Positions 1-10,982 are shown, counted from the stretch's first letter. The stretch is DNA of 64,000 bases from Symsagittifera roscoffensis (GCF_963678635.1 NC_087062.1:10462670-10526669), one strand, 5' to 3'. Notes: generated by a model not told the origin, from the letters alone. Numbers and translations are program-made.

Positions 1-38
1 TCAAAATCATAGCAAAACATCAAATAAACAGTACTTAC

Positions 39-218
39 TATGTGATGGTTTAGAAAGTTTTTTGAGGTCCGTTGCCAGTTTCCGGGCCTGCTGCTTGTTC
101 TTGTTGTGATCGATTGATGATTGTTGTGTTGCTGAGAGAGTGGAAGTTGCTGATGATGGAAGTTGATGATGAGAGGCTGCTGCTGCTGTTTCCACCTCGT
201 CAATTTGCCTTTTGCGGC
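39..218 (-). CDS. Exon 4, cassette copy A (partial gene at window edge)
   Basis: This 180-nt copy of exon 4 starts after the acceptor GGTTTCAG and ends at the donor ATA|GTAAGTACTG. It encodes 59 residues from RKRQIDEVET to KKLSKPSH in phase 1/1. Its exon 5 partner lies beyond the left edge. A trace of exon 3 with its donor remains near 365-376. It is nearly identical to the other copies, so it is either recently duplicated or homogenised. Confidence 0.55.
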
Positions 219-682
219 CTGAAACCATAGAAAAATATCAGGGCGGGAAGAAACGGGTTTTTACTGAACTTAAAACCAAAAAAACGTATTAAATCAATTA
301 ACATGGGCGATTCAAGAATCACAACAAGCGACGGAGGAAGACGATGCATGTTTATTTGAGCTTACCCTGCAAACTCAACTCAAACAAGAGAATTTCATGT
401 AGGATGTCCCATTTGTTAGACCAAAGATTTTTTAATAATAAGTTTTAATAATAAAATGTGAATAATAAAATGTGAAAGTTTTAATAATTCAAATATAATG
501 AAAATGCACAGAACAGAACAGAAAAGACATGAATTAATTCGCATTTACAAAACAAATTACATTAACAAAACAATAACAACAAACATTTAACAAATACAAC
601 ATTTAACAAATTAATAATGTAAACAAAAGAAAGATAAGAAAGTAAAGTAAAGAGTGAGGAAAGTAAGCACTGAGTAAGACAA

Positions 683-1830
683 TTAAAGGAGGTTTTTTAT
701 GAACCAATGGACAAATTTGATGTATAGTTCGCGGAGGAGAGCATCTGCGTGCATTGATTCTGTGAATTTTTTGATTTTTCCGAAAGAATTTCGGAGTTCG
801 GTGAGCTGGGCATCAACCACATGACGCCAGGTGCTGTTGTCGTTGGTCACCCGCTCATCCAGCTCGCAGACGACTAGGCGGAAAGACTCGGCGGAAAATT
901 GCAATTGCAGCCGCCACGATGGTTTTTTTCTGTTCGCCCTTTCATATGCACGGGCATCAGCGAAGTAATTGTACCAATAGGACAGTTTTCCCACTTCCTG
1001 CGCGACGAGACAGATGGCGCCTACGCTGAAGCCATCGACACAATCAGCGAGGTCGTTCACAAAGTCGAGGGTGACTGAAACGATATATATTTTAAACACA
1101 ACATTACGACATTGAAGCGGGTTTGTCAAATGATTAAGTTTCGAAGAAAATGCATGATATTTTGTTTTAAAAAAAAAGGTATTTCAGCACCCGGAATATT
1201 CTTGAATTCCACCAGGGAGCCAATTCAAAATAATAGCAAAACATCAAATAAACAGTACTTACTATGTGATGGTTTAGAAAGTTTTTTGAGGTCCGTTGCC
1301 AGTTTCCGGGCCTGCTGCTTGTTCTTGTTGTGATCGATTGATGATTGTTGTGTTGCTGAGAGAGTGGAAGTTGCTGATGATGGAAGTTGATGATGAGAGG
1401 CTGCTGCTGCTGTTTCCACCTCGTCAATTTGCCTTTTGCGGCCTGAAACCATAGAAAAATATCAGGGCGGGAAGAAACGGGTTTTTACTGAACTTAAAAC
1501 CAAAAAAACGTATTAAATCAATTAACATGGGCGATTCAAGAATCACAACAAGCGACGGAGGAAGACGATGCATGTTTATTTGAGCTTACCCTGCAAACGC
1601 AATTGGTCGGATGTCTTGCGTTCAGCGGCCAGCTCTCTACGCAAGTCCTCCAACTCCTGTTCTCCAGCTCTACGCAAGTCCTCCAAGTCCTGCAGCTGAC
1701 TTCGCAGGTCCTCCATTACTGTCAGTCCATCAGTCTGTACACCCAAGTTTCGGGTCCTGGCTGGCTGTAGGTTCGGTTCGACGATGGAAGTTCGGCTGGA
1801 AGTTGCGCGAGGTTCGACTGGAAGTTGCGC
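683..1830 (-). CDS. Cassette copy B: exons 5, 4 and coiled-coil exon 3 fused to satellite
   Basis: Exon 5B is 1074-683, exon 4B is 1442-1263, and an exon 3 copy runs from the donor at 1590 up to about 1830. Phases match the principal model. Exon 3B keeps the Glu/Arg coiled coil (EDLRSQLQDLEDLRR) and the RTRNLGVQTDG segment, but its 5' part and acceptor are replaced by 51-bp satellite units that read in frame into it (HRMIFNGF|IAQLPVEPR). No acceptor of the original type is visible, so exon 3B may not be spliced to anything. Exons 4B and 5B keep complete splice signals and the normal stop. Confidence 0.5.
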
Positions 1831-3438
1831 GATAAAGCCATTGAAAATCATTCTATGTGGCAAATAAACATCAGGTGAATCGATATAGCCATTGAAAATC
1901 ATTCTTTCTATGTGGCAAATAAACATCAGGTGAATCGATATAGCCACTGACAATCATTCTATGTGGCAAATAAACATCAGGTGAATCAGTGTAGCCACTG
2001 ACAATCATTCTATGTGGCAAATAAACATCAGGTGAATCGATATAGCCACTGACAATCATTCTATGTGGCAAATAAACATCAGGTGAATCAGTATAGCCAC
2101 TGACAATCATTCTATGTGGCAAATAAACATCAGGTGAATCGATATAGCCATTGAAAATCATTCTATGTGGCAAATAAACATCAGGTGAATCGATATAGCC
2201 ACTGAAAATCATTCTATGTGGCAAATAAACATCAGGTGAATCGATATAGCCATTGAAAATCATTCTATGTGGCAAATAAACATCAGGTGAATCGATATAG
2301 CCACTGAAAATCATTCTATGTGGCAAATAAACATCAGGTGAATCGATATAGCCACTGACAATCATTCTATGTGGCAAATAAACATCAGGTGAATCAGTAT
2401 AGCCACTGACAATCATTCATTGTGGCAAATAAACATCAGGTGAATCGATATAGCCATTGAAAATCATTCTATGTGGCAAATAAACATCAGGTGAATCGAT
2501 ATAGCCATTGAAAATCATTATATGTGGCAAATAAACATCAGGTGAATCGATATAGCCATTGAAAATCATTCTATGTGCCAAATAAACATCAGGTGAATCG
2601 ATATAGCCATTGAAAATCATTCTTTCTTTGTGGCAAATAAACATCAGGTGAATCGATATAGCCACTGACAATCATTCTATGTGGCAAATAAACATCAGGT
2701 GAATCAGTATAGCCACTGACAATCATTCTATGTGGCAAATAAACATCAGGTGAATCGATATAGCCACTGACAATCATTCTATGTGGCAAATAAACATCAG
2801 GTGAATCAGTATAGCCACTGACAATCATTCTATGTGGCAAATAAACATCAGGTGAATCGATATAGCCATTGAAAATCATTCTATGTGGCAAATAAACATC
2901 AGGTGAATCGATATAGCCACTGAAAATCATTCTATGTGGCAAATAAACATCAGGTGAATCGATATAGCCATTGAAAATCATTCTATGTGGCAAATAAACA
3001 TCAGGTGAATCGATATAGCCACTGAAAATCATTCTATGTGGCAAATAAACATCAGGTGAATCGATATAGCCACTGACAATCATTCTATGTGGCAAATAAA
3101 CATCAGGTGAATCAGTATAGCCACTGACAATCATTCATTGTGGCAAATAAACATCAGGTGAATCGATATAGCCATTGAAAATCATTCTATGTGGCAAATA
3201 AACATCAGGTGAATCGATATAGCCATTGAAAATCATTCTATGTGGCAAATAAACATCAGGTGAATCGATATAGCCATTGAAAATCATTCTATGTGCCAAA
3301 TAAACATCAGGTGAATCGATATAGCCACTGAAAATCATTCTATGTGGCAAATAAACATCAGGTGAATCGATATAGCCACTGACAATCATTCTATGTGGCA
3401 AATAAACATCAGGTGAATCAGTATAGCCACTGACAATG
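1831..3438. repeat. 51-bp satellite array 1 (about 31 units)
   Basis: This is a tandem array of a 51-bp unit; on the + strand a typical unit starts GGTGAATCGATATAGCCATT and ends AAATAAACATCA. Most units are open on the - strand as a 17-residue repeat (MIFNGYIDSPDVYLPHR and variants). The open frame is cut by units carrying CATTCATTG, which makes a TGA, and by 4-bp insertions (CATTCTTTCTATG). Two nearly identical blocks, 1871-2588 and 2589-3306, are offset by 718 bp (14 units plus 4 bp), so there is a higher-order repeat. The array lies inside copies of the - strand gene. Confidence 0.9.
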
Positions 3439-3769
3439 ATGATGATGAGCAACAATGCAGCAACTTTTTTGAACAATTAGTCTGAAAACACAGCCCAGGG
3501 GGCACCCGTGTTTCACTGAAAATTCGAAAACACTTCTTGTACACATTCATGACGTAGAACAAAAGGATCTCTGTGAAAAGTTTAACTTCATCTCAAACAA
3601 GAGAATTTCATGTAGGATGTCCCATTTGTTAGACCAAAGATTTTTTAATAATAAGTTTTAATAATAAAATGTGAATAATAAAATGTGAAAGTTTTAATAA
3701 TTCAAATATAATGAAAATGCACAGAACAGAAAAGACATGAATTAATTCGCATTTACAAAACAAATTACA

Positions 3770-4648
3770 TTAACAAAACAATAACAACAAACATTTAACA
3801 AATACAACATTTAACAAATTAATAATGTAAACAAAAGAAAGATAAGAAAGTAAAGTAAAGAGTGAGGAAAGTAAGCACTGAGTAAGACAATTAAAGGAGG
3901 TTTTTATGAACCAATGGACAAATTTGATGTATAGTTCGCGGAGGAGAGCATCTGCGTGCATTGATTCTGTGAATTTTTTGATTTTTCCGAAAGAATTTCG
4001 GAGTTCGGTGAGCTGGGCATCAACCACATGACGCCAGGTGCTGTTGTCGTTGGTCACCCGCTCATCCAGCTCGCAGAAGACTAGGCGGAAAGACTCGGCG
4101 GAAAATTGCAATTGCAGCCACCACGATGGTTTTTTTCTGTTCGCCCTTTCATATGCACGGGCATCAGCGAAGTAATTGTACCAATAGGACAGTTTTCCCA
4201 CTTCCTGCGCGACGAGACAGATGGCGCCTACGCTGAAGCCATCGACACAATCAGCGAGGTCCTTCACAAAGTCGAGGGTGACTGAAACGATATATATTTT
4301 AAACACAACATTACGACATTGAAGCGGGTTTGTCAAATGATTAAGTTTCGAAGAAAATGCATGATATTTTGTTTTAAAAAAAAGGTATTTCAGCACCCGG
4401 AATATTCTTGAATTCCACCAGGGAGCCAATTCAAAATCATAGCAAAACATCAAATAAACAGTACTTACTATGTGATGGTTTAGAAAGTTTTTTGAGGTCC
4501 GTTGCCAGTTTCCGGGCCTGCTGCTTGTTCTTGTTGTGATCGATTGATGATTGTTGTGTTGCTGAGAGAGTGGAAGTTGCTGATGATGGAAGTTGATGAT
4601 GAGAGGCTGCTGCTGCTGTTTCCACCTCGTCAATTTGCCTTTTGCGGC
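3770..4648 (-). CDS. Cassette copy C: exons 4 and 5 with altered C-terminus
   Basis: Exon 4C is 4648-4469 and exon 5C starts at 4281. A one-base shorter T run near 3900 (five T against six in the other copies) shifts the frame just before the usual stop. The last residues change from WFIKNLL to WFIKTSF, and the frame continues through a hydrophobic tail to a stop at 3770. Splice signals are intact. This is either a decayed copy or an isoform-specific terminus; the added tail is AT-rich cassette DNA, so decay is more likely. Confidence 0.5.
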   Translation of the reverse strand, partial: AAKGKLTRWKQQQQPLIINFHHQQLPLSQQHNNHQSITTRTSSRPGNWQRTSKNFLNHHIVSTVYLMFCYDFELAPWWNSRIFRVLKYLFFKTKYHAFSSKLNHLTNPLQCRNVVFKIYIVSVTLDFVKDLADCVDGFSVGAICLVAQEVGKLSYWYNYFADARAYERANRKKPSWWLQLQFSAESFRLVFCELDERVTNDNSTWRHVVDAQLTELRNSFGKIKKFTESMHADALLRELYIKFVHWFIKTSFNCLTQCLLSSLFTLLSYLSFVYIINLLNVVFVKCLLLLFC

Positions 4649-5117
4649 CTGAAACCATAGAAAAATATCAGGGCGGGAAGAAACGGGTTTTTACTGAACT
4701 TAAAACCAAAAAAACGTATTAAATCAATTAACATGGGCGATTCAAGAATCACAACAAGCGACGGAGGAAGACGATGCATGTTTATTTGAGCTTACCCTGC
4801 AAACTCAACTCAAACAAGAGAATTTCATGTAGGATGTCCCATTTGTTAGACCAAAGATTTTTTAATAATAGGTTTTAATAATAAAATGTGAATAATAAAA
4901 TGTGAAAGTTTTAATAATTCAAATATAATGAAAATGCACAGAACAGAACAGAACAGAAAAGACATGAATTAATTCGCATTTACAAAACAAATTACATTAA
5001 CAAAACAATAACAACAAACATTTAACAAATACAACATTTAACAAATTAATAATGTAAACAAAAGAAAGATAAGAAAGTAAAGTAAAGAGTGAGGAAAGTA
5101 AGCACTGAGTAAGACAA

Positions 5118-5876
5118 TTAAAGGAGGTTTTTTATGAACCAATGGACAAATTTGATGTATAGTTCGCGGAGGAGAGCATCTGCGTGCATTGATTCTGTGA
5201 ATTTTTTGATTTTTCCGAAAGAATTTCGGAGTTCGGTGAGCTGGGCATCAACCACATGACGCCAGGTGCTGTTGTCGTTGGTCACCCGCTCATCCAGCTC
5301 GCAGAAGACTAGGCGGAAAGACTCGGCGGAAAATTGCAATTGCAGCCGCCACGATGGTTTTTTTCTGTTCGCCCTTTCATATGCACGGGCATCAGCGAAG
5401 TAATTGTACCAATAGGACAGTTTTCCCACTTCCTGCGCGACGAGACAGATGGCGCCTACGCTGAAGCCATCGACACAATCAGCGAGGTCGTTCACAAAGT
5501 CGAGGGTGACTGAAACGATATATATTTTAAACACAACATTACGACATTGAAGCGGGTTTGTCAAATGATTAAGTTTCGAAGAAAATGCATGATATTTTGT
5601 TTTAAAAAAAAGGTATTTCAGCACCCGGAATATTCTTGAATTCCACCAGGGAGCCAATTCAAAATCATAGCAAAACATCAAATAAACAGTACTTACTATG
5701 TGATGGTTTAGAAAGTTTTTTGAGGTCCGTTGCCAGTTTCCGGGCCTGCTGCTTGTTCTTGTTGTGATCGATTGATGATTGTTGTGTTGCTGAGAGAGTG
5801 GAAGTTGCTGATGATGGAAGTTGATGATGAGAGGCTGCTGCTGCTGTTTCCACCTCGTCAATTTGCCTTTTGCGGC
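5118..5876 (-). CDS. Cassette copy D: exons 4 and 5, intact
   Basis: Exon 4D is 5876-5697 (180 nt) and exon 5D is 5509-5118 (392 nt including the stop). Lengths, phases and splice sites are the same as in copy E, with a handful of substitutions. No exon 3 copy belongs to it beyond the donor-proximal trace near 6021, so it can only be used as an alternative 3' end of an upstream exon 3. An unspliced 247-codon frame also runs through the intron in a different exon 4 frame; the consensus splice sites make the spliced reading preferable. Confidence 0.55.
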   Translation of the reverse strand, partial: AAKGKLTRWKQQQQPLIINFHHQQLPLSQQHNNHQSITTRTSSRPGNWQRTSKNFLNHHIVSTVYLMFCYDFELAPWWNSRIFRVLKYLFFKTKYHAFSSKLNHLTNPLQCRNVVFKIYIVSVTLDFVNDLADCVDGFSVGAICLVAQEVGKLSYWYNYFADARAYERANRKKPSWRLQLQFSAESFRLVFCELDERVTNDNSTWRHVVDAQLTELRNSFGKIKKFTESMHADALLRELYIKFVHWFIKNLL

Positions 5877-6340
5877 CTGAAACCATAGAAAAATATCAGG
5901 GCGGGAAGAAACGGGTTTTTACTGAACTTAAAACCAAAAAAACGTATTAAATCAATTAACATGGGCGATTCAAGAATCACAACAAGCGACGGAGGAAGAC
6001 GATGCATGTTTATTTGAGCTTACCCTGCAAACTCAACTCAAACAAGAGAATTTCATGTAGGATGTCCCATTTGTTAGACCAAAGATTTTTTAATAATAAG
6101 TTTTAATAATAAAATGTGAATAATAAAATGTGAAAGTTTTAATAATTCAAATATAATGAAAATGCACAGAACAGAACAGAAAAGACATGAATTAATTCGC
6201 ATTTACAAAACAAATTACATTAACAAAACAATAACAACAAACATTTAACAAATACAACATTTAACAAATTAATAATGTAAACAAAAGAAAGATAAGAAAG
6301 TAAAGTAAAGAGTGAGGAAAGTAAGCACTGAGTAAGACAA

Positions 6341-9300
6341 TTAAAGGAGGTTTTTTATGAACCAATGGACAAATTTGATGTATAGTTCGCGGAGGAGAGC
6401 ATCTGCGTGCATTGATTCTGTGAATTTTTTGATTTTTCCGAAAGAATTTCGGAGTTCGGTGAGCTGGGCATCAACCACATGACGCCAGGTGCTGTTGTCG
6501 TTGGTCACCCGCTCATCCAGCTCGCAGACGACTAGGCGGAAAGACTCGGCGGAAAATTGCAATTGCAGCCGCCACGATGGTTTTTTTCTGTTCGCCCTTT
6601 CATATGCACGGGCATCAGCGAAGTAATTGTACCAATAGGACAGTTTTCCCACTTCCTGCGCGACGAGACAGATGGCGCCTACGCTGAAGCCATCGACACA
6701 ATCAGCGAGGTCGTTCACAAAGTCGAGGGTGACTGAAACGATATATATTTTAAACACAACATTACGACATTGAAGCGGGTTTGTCAAATGATTAAGTTTC
6801 GAAGAAAATGCATGATATTTTGTTTTAAAAAAAAGGTATTTCAGCACCCGGAATATTCTTGAATTCCACCAGGGAGCCAATTCAAAATAATAGCAAAGCA
6901 TCAAATAAACAGTACTTACTATGTGATGGTTTAGAAAGTTTTTTGAGGTCCGTTGCCAGTTTCCGGGCCTGCTGCTTGTTCTTGTTGTGATCGATTGATG
7001 ATTGTTGTGTTGCTGAGAGAGTGGAAGTTGCTGATGATGGAAGTTGATGATGAGAGGCTGCTGCTGCTGTTTCCACCTCGTCAATTTGCCTTTTGCGGCC
7101 TGAAACCATAGAAAAATATCAGGGCGGGAAGAAACGGGTTTTTACTGAACTTAAAACCAAAAAAACGTATTAAATCAATTAACATGGGCGATTCAAGAAT
7201 CACAACAAGCGACGGAGGAAGACGATGCATGTTTATTTGAGCTTACCCTGCAAACGCAATTGGTCGGATGTCTTGCGTTCAGCGGCCAGCTCTCTACGCA
7301 AGTCCTCCAACTCCTGTTCTCCAGCTCTACGCAAGTCCTCCAAGTCCTGCAGCTGACTTCGCAGGTCCTCCATTTCTGTCAGTCCATCAGTCTGTACACC
7401 CAAGTTTCGGGTCCTGGCTGGCTGTAGGTTCGGTTCGACGATGGAAGTTCGGCTGGAAGTTGCGCGAGGTTCGACTGGAAGTTGCGCGATAAAGCCATTG
7501 AAAATCATTCTATGTGGCAAATAAACATCAGGTGAATCGATATAGCCATTGAAAATCATTCTTTCTATGTGGCAAATAAACATCAGGTGAATCGATATAG
7601 CCACTGACAATCATTCTATGTGGCAAATAAACATCAGGTGAATCAGTATAGCCACTGGCAATCATTCTATGTGGCAAATAAACATCAGGTGAATCGATAT
7701 AGCCACTGACAATCATTCTATGTAGCAAATAAACATCAGGTGAATCAGTATAGCCACTGACAATCATTCTATGTGGCAAATAAACATCAGGTGAATCGAT
7801 ATAGCCATTGAAAATCATTCTATGTGGCAAATAAACATCAGGTGAATCGATATAGCCATTGAAAATCATTCTATGTGGCAAATAAACATCAGGTGAATCG
7901 ATATAGCCATTGAAAATCATTCTATGTGGCAAATAAACATCAGGTGAATCGATATAGCCACTGAAAATCATTCTATGTGGCAAATAAACATCAGGTGAAT
8001 CGATATAGCCACTGACAATCATTCTATGTGGCAAATAAACATCAGGTGAATCAGTATAGCCACTGACAATCATTCATTGTGGCAAATAAACATCAGGTGA
8101 ATCGATATAGCCATTGAAAATCATTCTATGTGGCAAATAAACATCAGGTGAATCGATATAGCCATTGAAAATCATTATATGTGGCAAATAAACATCAGGT
8201 GAATCGATATAGCCATTGAAAATCATTCTATGTGCCAAATAAACATCAGGTGAATCGATATAGCCATTGAAAATCATTCTTTCTATGTGGCAAATAAACA
8301 TCAGGTGAATCGATATAGCCACTGACAATCATTCTATGTGGCAAATAAACATCAGGTGAATCAATATAGCCACTGACAATCATTCTATGTGGCAAATAAA
8401 CATCAGGTGAATCGATATAGCCACTGACAATCATTCTATGTGGCAAATAAACATCAGGTGAATCAGTATAGCCACTGACAATCATTCTATGTGGCAAATA
8501 AACATCAGGTGAATCGATATAGCCATTGAAAATCATTCTTTCTATGTGGCAAATAAACATCAGGTGAATCGATATAGCCACTGACAATCATTCTATGTGG
8601 CAAATAAACATCAGGTGAATCAATATAGCCACTGACAATCATTCTATGGCAGATGTGTTTGTGTTGCTGTTGTGTTGTGTTGTTGTGTTGTTGAGAGAGT
8701 GCGGCCTGAAACCATAGAAAAATATCAGGGCGGGAAGAAACGGGTTTTTACTGAACTTAAAACCAAAAAAACGTATTAAATCAATTAACATGGGCGATTC
8801 AAGAATCACAACAAGCGACGGAGGAAGACGATACATGTTTATTTGAGCTTACTCAATTGCAAACGGAGTTCGTCGGATGCCTTCCGTTCAGCGGCCAGTT
8901 CTCTACGCAACTCCTCCAGCTGACTTCGCAGATCCTCCACTTCTGTCCGTCCATCAGTCTGAACACCCAAGTTTCGGGTCCTGGCTGACTGTAGGTTGGG
9001 TTCGACGATGGAACGGCTAGAAGTTGCGAGGTCTGGTTCGTCTGAAGGTTGCGCGAGGTCTGGCTCGTCTGAAGGTTGCTCGAGGTCTGGTTCATCTGAA
9101 GGTTGAACTACGTCATCTAAAAGGCACATGCTTAAAAACTGGTCTACAATATATATAATATATATACAAATCGAGGCTAAAATAATGTATAATGTACTAA
9201 AAAAGATTTTGGGAAACATTCGGAAGTGGGTTGTTTTTACTAGATAATTTACTAGATACTTTATCGAGGAAAACGATCATATGTATCGGAGTTCATGTCC

Positions 9301-9952
9301 AAAAAAAATCAAATTGCACCGGAAAAAAGAAAAAATCAAATTGCACCGGAAAAGAGGGGTCTATACATAAAGTACTTTTCCTGAACTATACATAAATAAA
9401 ATTTACATACCGGCTTTGAGGACTCGTCCCTTCCAGCATTCTGAGTTTGCCCAGTAGTGAAAGGAGTCGCCTCCTTCCACACTTGCCGCAAACGTCCGCC
9501 CATTGAACAGTCTTTGAGTCTGGGGGGCAGTGGTCTGGTCGTTTTGATCTGGGATGTACAGTGTTGCAACATCCACGTAGTTGCTGGTGCCGATGTACGT
9601 ACTGTCGGACGACCAGTACCACTCCAAGAGGACGGAGATATCGTTTGACTTTCTGCTCGAAGTCGCCTAAACGAACATTAAATTATAAAAGTTTTCACAC
9701 AACATGATTGCAGGAACCTAATTCCGCATTAATTTTTTTTACAATGAATAATACTTTTCCAATAAAGTACAGCGAGTAACTTACTGATGGTTCAATTAGC
9801 AGACAGCAATTCGAAATTTCGAAGGGGGGCTTCTGATTTGCTTTTCGTGTCGGCAGAGAGACGCGCTGACCGGCAGTGACGTAGAATACGCCCGTACTGC
9901 TACGGTCCAGCGAGCTCCCGTGGACTAGCTTGATAAGTTCACTCATGAAGAC
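6341..9952 (-). CDS. Five-exon gene of unknown function (principal splice model)
   Basis: The function is not recognised. Exons read from high to low coordinates are 9952-9785 (ATG at 9946), 9666-9411, 9116-8853, 7099-6920 and 6732-6341. All junctions are GT-AG with matching phases (0, 1, 1, 1), giving about 417 aa. Exon 1 starts MSELIKLVHG and exon 2 is rich in Trp, Tyr and Ser. Exon 3 has three PSDEPDL repeats followed by a charged heptad coiled coil (EVEDLRSQLEELRRELAAER). Exon 4 is Gln/Ser/Ala-rich and basic, and exon 5 is a 129-residue mixed domain ending in WFIKNLL. The model splices exon 3 over the stump of exon 4 at 8651-8705, which hits a stop, to cassette E; splicing to cassette D, C, B or A is equally possible. 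An upstream non-coding exon probably ends at 10117, where CAAG is followed by GTAAAT. No homologous family is recognised; a BAH/SH3-like fold for exons 1-2 is only a guess. Confidence 0.6.
7247..7487 (-). CDS. Duplicated coiled-coil exon 3, copy E, fused to satellite
   Basis: The donor CAGG|GTAAGC lies at about 7247. Upstream the frame encodes the coiled coil and the RTRNLGVQTDG segment, then continues without a break into satellite array 2 (HRMIFNGF|IAQLPVEPR). It differs from copy B mainly at one residue (GLTEMEDL against GLTVMEDL). It sits directly 5' of exon 4E, so if transcription starts within the array it could be spliced to exons 4E and 5E. Confidence 0.45.
7488..8650. repeat. 51-bp satellite array 2 (about 22 units)
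   Basis: The unit is the same as in array 1, and the stretch from 7488 to about 8328 is a near copy of 1831-2671. Open - strand blocks of 17-residue repeats are separated by CATTCATTG stops and 4-bp shifts. At the right edge the array breaks off within a unit (ATTCTATGGCAG) and joins the stump of an exon 4. Confidence 0.9.
8651..8705 (-). pseudogene. Truncated exon 4 stump
   Basis: The acceptor GGTTTCAG|GC and the start of exon 4 are present, but after about 12 nt the exon is replaced by an (AAC)-rich stretch that runs into satellite array 2 and meets a TAG. This is the first exon 4 downstream of exon 3, so a transcript using it would be truncated; a functional transcript must skip it. Confidence 0.6.
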
Positions 9953-10116
9953 CTGTAAAAGAATTTAATTAAATTACAAAGAACAATGTTATATACGTTT
10001 ATAAACAGTCTTTGTCGCAGGTACTTAAAAGCCAACACCTCGCCTGTCGTATCTCGGATTTTTCTCGCTAATGTCTGAAATGAATGTCTGATGAATTAGG
10101 TTGAGCTAAAATTTAC

Positions 10117-10250
10117 CTTGAAGTTAAAACGCAAGAGGACAATGTAGCAACTGCACAAACCCCGACGTCAAGTGAATCCGTCAGTTCCAAGAATTCCTTT
10201 TGACAGCGTTCTAAGATTTGACAGCGTTCTATATCGATGAGTTTGGAAAA
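10117..10250 (-). other. Probable 5' untranslated exon and promoter side of the - strand gene
   Basis: A donor-like CAAG|GTAAAT lies at 10117, and the next acceptor (CTTTTACAG) at 9953 is six bases upstream of the first ATG. The exon's upper limit is not defined. No TATA box is evident. The Met-starting frame here is probably not coding because it runs into the ACTCAATGT repeats. Confidence 0.35.
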
Positions 10251-10610
10251 GCAAGAGATCCAGATTATGTCGAGAATACACTCAAAATGTCTCACACTCA
10301 ATGTACACTCAATGTCAATACACTCAATGTCGAGAATACACTCAAAATGTCTCACACTCAATGTACACTCACTGTCAATACACTCAATGTCTCACAGAAT
10401 ACACTCAAAATTAGATGCGAGGAAGTTTGTTTGTCTCCAGATCCAGATTATGTCGAGAATACACTCAAAATGTCTCACACTCAATGTACACTCAATGTCA
10501 ATACACTCAATGTCGAGAATACACTCAAAATGTCTCACACTCAATGTACACTCAATGTCAATACACTCAATGTCTCACAGAATACACTCAAAATTAGATG
10601 CGAGGAAGTT
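10251..10610. repeat. Two direct repeats of about 175 bp built from ACTCAATGT motifs
   Basis: The block starting ATCCAGATTATGTCGAG at 10258 is repeated at 10440 (period about 182 bp). Inside each block the short motif ACACTCAATGT or ACTCAAAATGTCTCAC recurs many times. Both blocks end with TTAGATGCGAGGAAGTT. All three + frames are open only because the motifs lack stops. Confidence 0.85.
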
Positions 10611-10982
10611 GTGTTCCGTACCCTCATGAAAGTCTGAAATGAAATGAAATGAAATGAACTTAAATCAATTAAATCAGGCGGGAAACAATTTACTATGAAC
10701 TTAAATTAGGCTGAATTAGTCATTTCACAGGCGGGAAACAATTGAATTGCCTTCTTTCCATAAATACAGTAGGGAAAAAGAAACCCGCGCCTTAACCCCC
10801 TAATTGGAAACTTTTTGTTACTAGACTGTACGCATCCACGCTGGGATATAACAAAACAACTTGTTGAATGTAGTCCCTCCATCGAACTTTCAGAAATTCG
10901 AACGATTCCGCCGCATTGTTGTGATAAACTTATTAAATAGTTGTCGCGAGAAAGTTGAGCATGACAGGCTCAATTCGAAATT
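10611..10982. other. Non-coding spacer
   Basis: Contains a short (GAAAT)n run near 10635 and two copies of CAGGCGGGAAACAATT (about 10674 and 10730), echoing the CAGGGCGGGAAG in the intron before exon 4. No gene or RNA gene is apparent. Confidence 0.5.

Larger units (their letters stand above)
1..7260 (-). repeat. Tandem cassettes of about 1.2 kb carrying exons 4 and 5
   Basis: Exon 4 recurs at 39, 1263, 4469, 5697 and 6920 with spacing of about 1,217-1,228 bp inside runs. Each cassette also contains the 187-nt intron, exon 5 with its stop, an AT-rich 3' tail full of AATAATAAAA and ACAAA runs, and the last bases and donor of exon 3. A larger duplication is visible too: about 1-2700 matches about 5658-8330 at an offset near 5,657. 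Differences between copies are a few scattered substitutions and small indels. The stretches between exons, such as 376-682, 3439-3769 and 4800-5117, hold only this AT-rich cassette tail. Confidence 0.85.

Noticed and set aside
5118-5861. 247-codon unspliced ORF in the cassettes as the main product
   Set aside because: Strong donor and acceptor sites and consistent phases across all five exons favour the spliced frame; the unspliced frame is noted as a finding only.
9336-9648. Four overlapping ORFs over exon 2 of the left gene
   Set aside because: Only the - frame with EWYWSSDSTYIGTSNY joins neighbouring exons in phase; the others are shadows.
10218-10637. Three open + frames over the ACTCAATGT block
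   Set aside because: They are low-complexity repeat translations without gene context.
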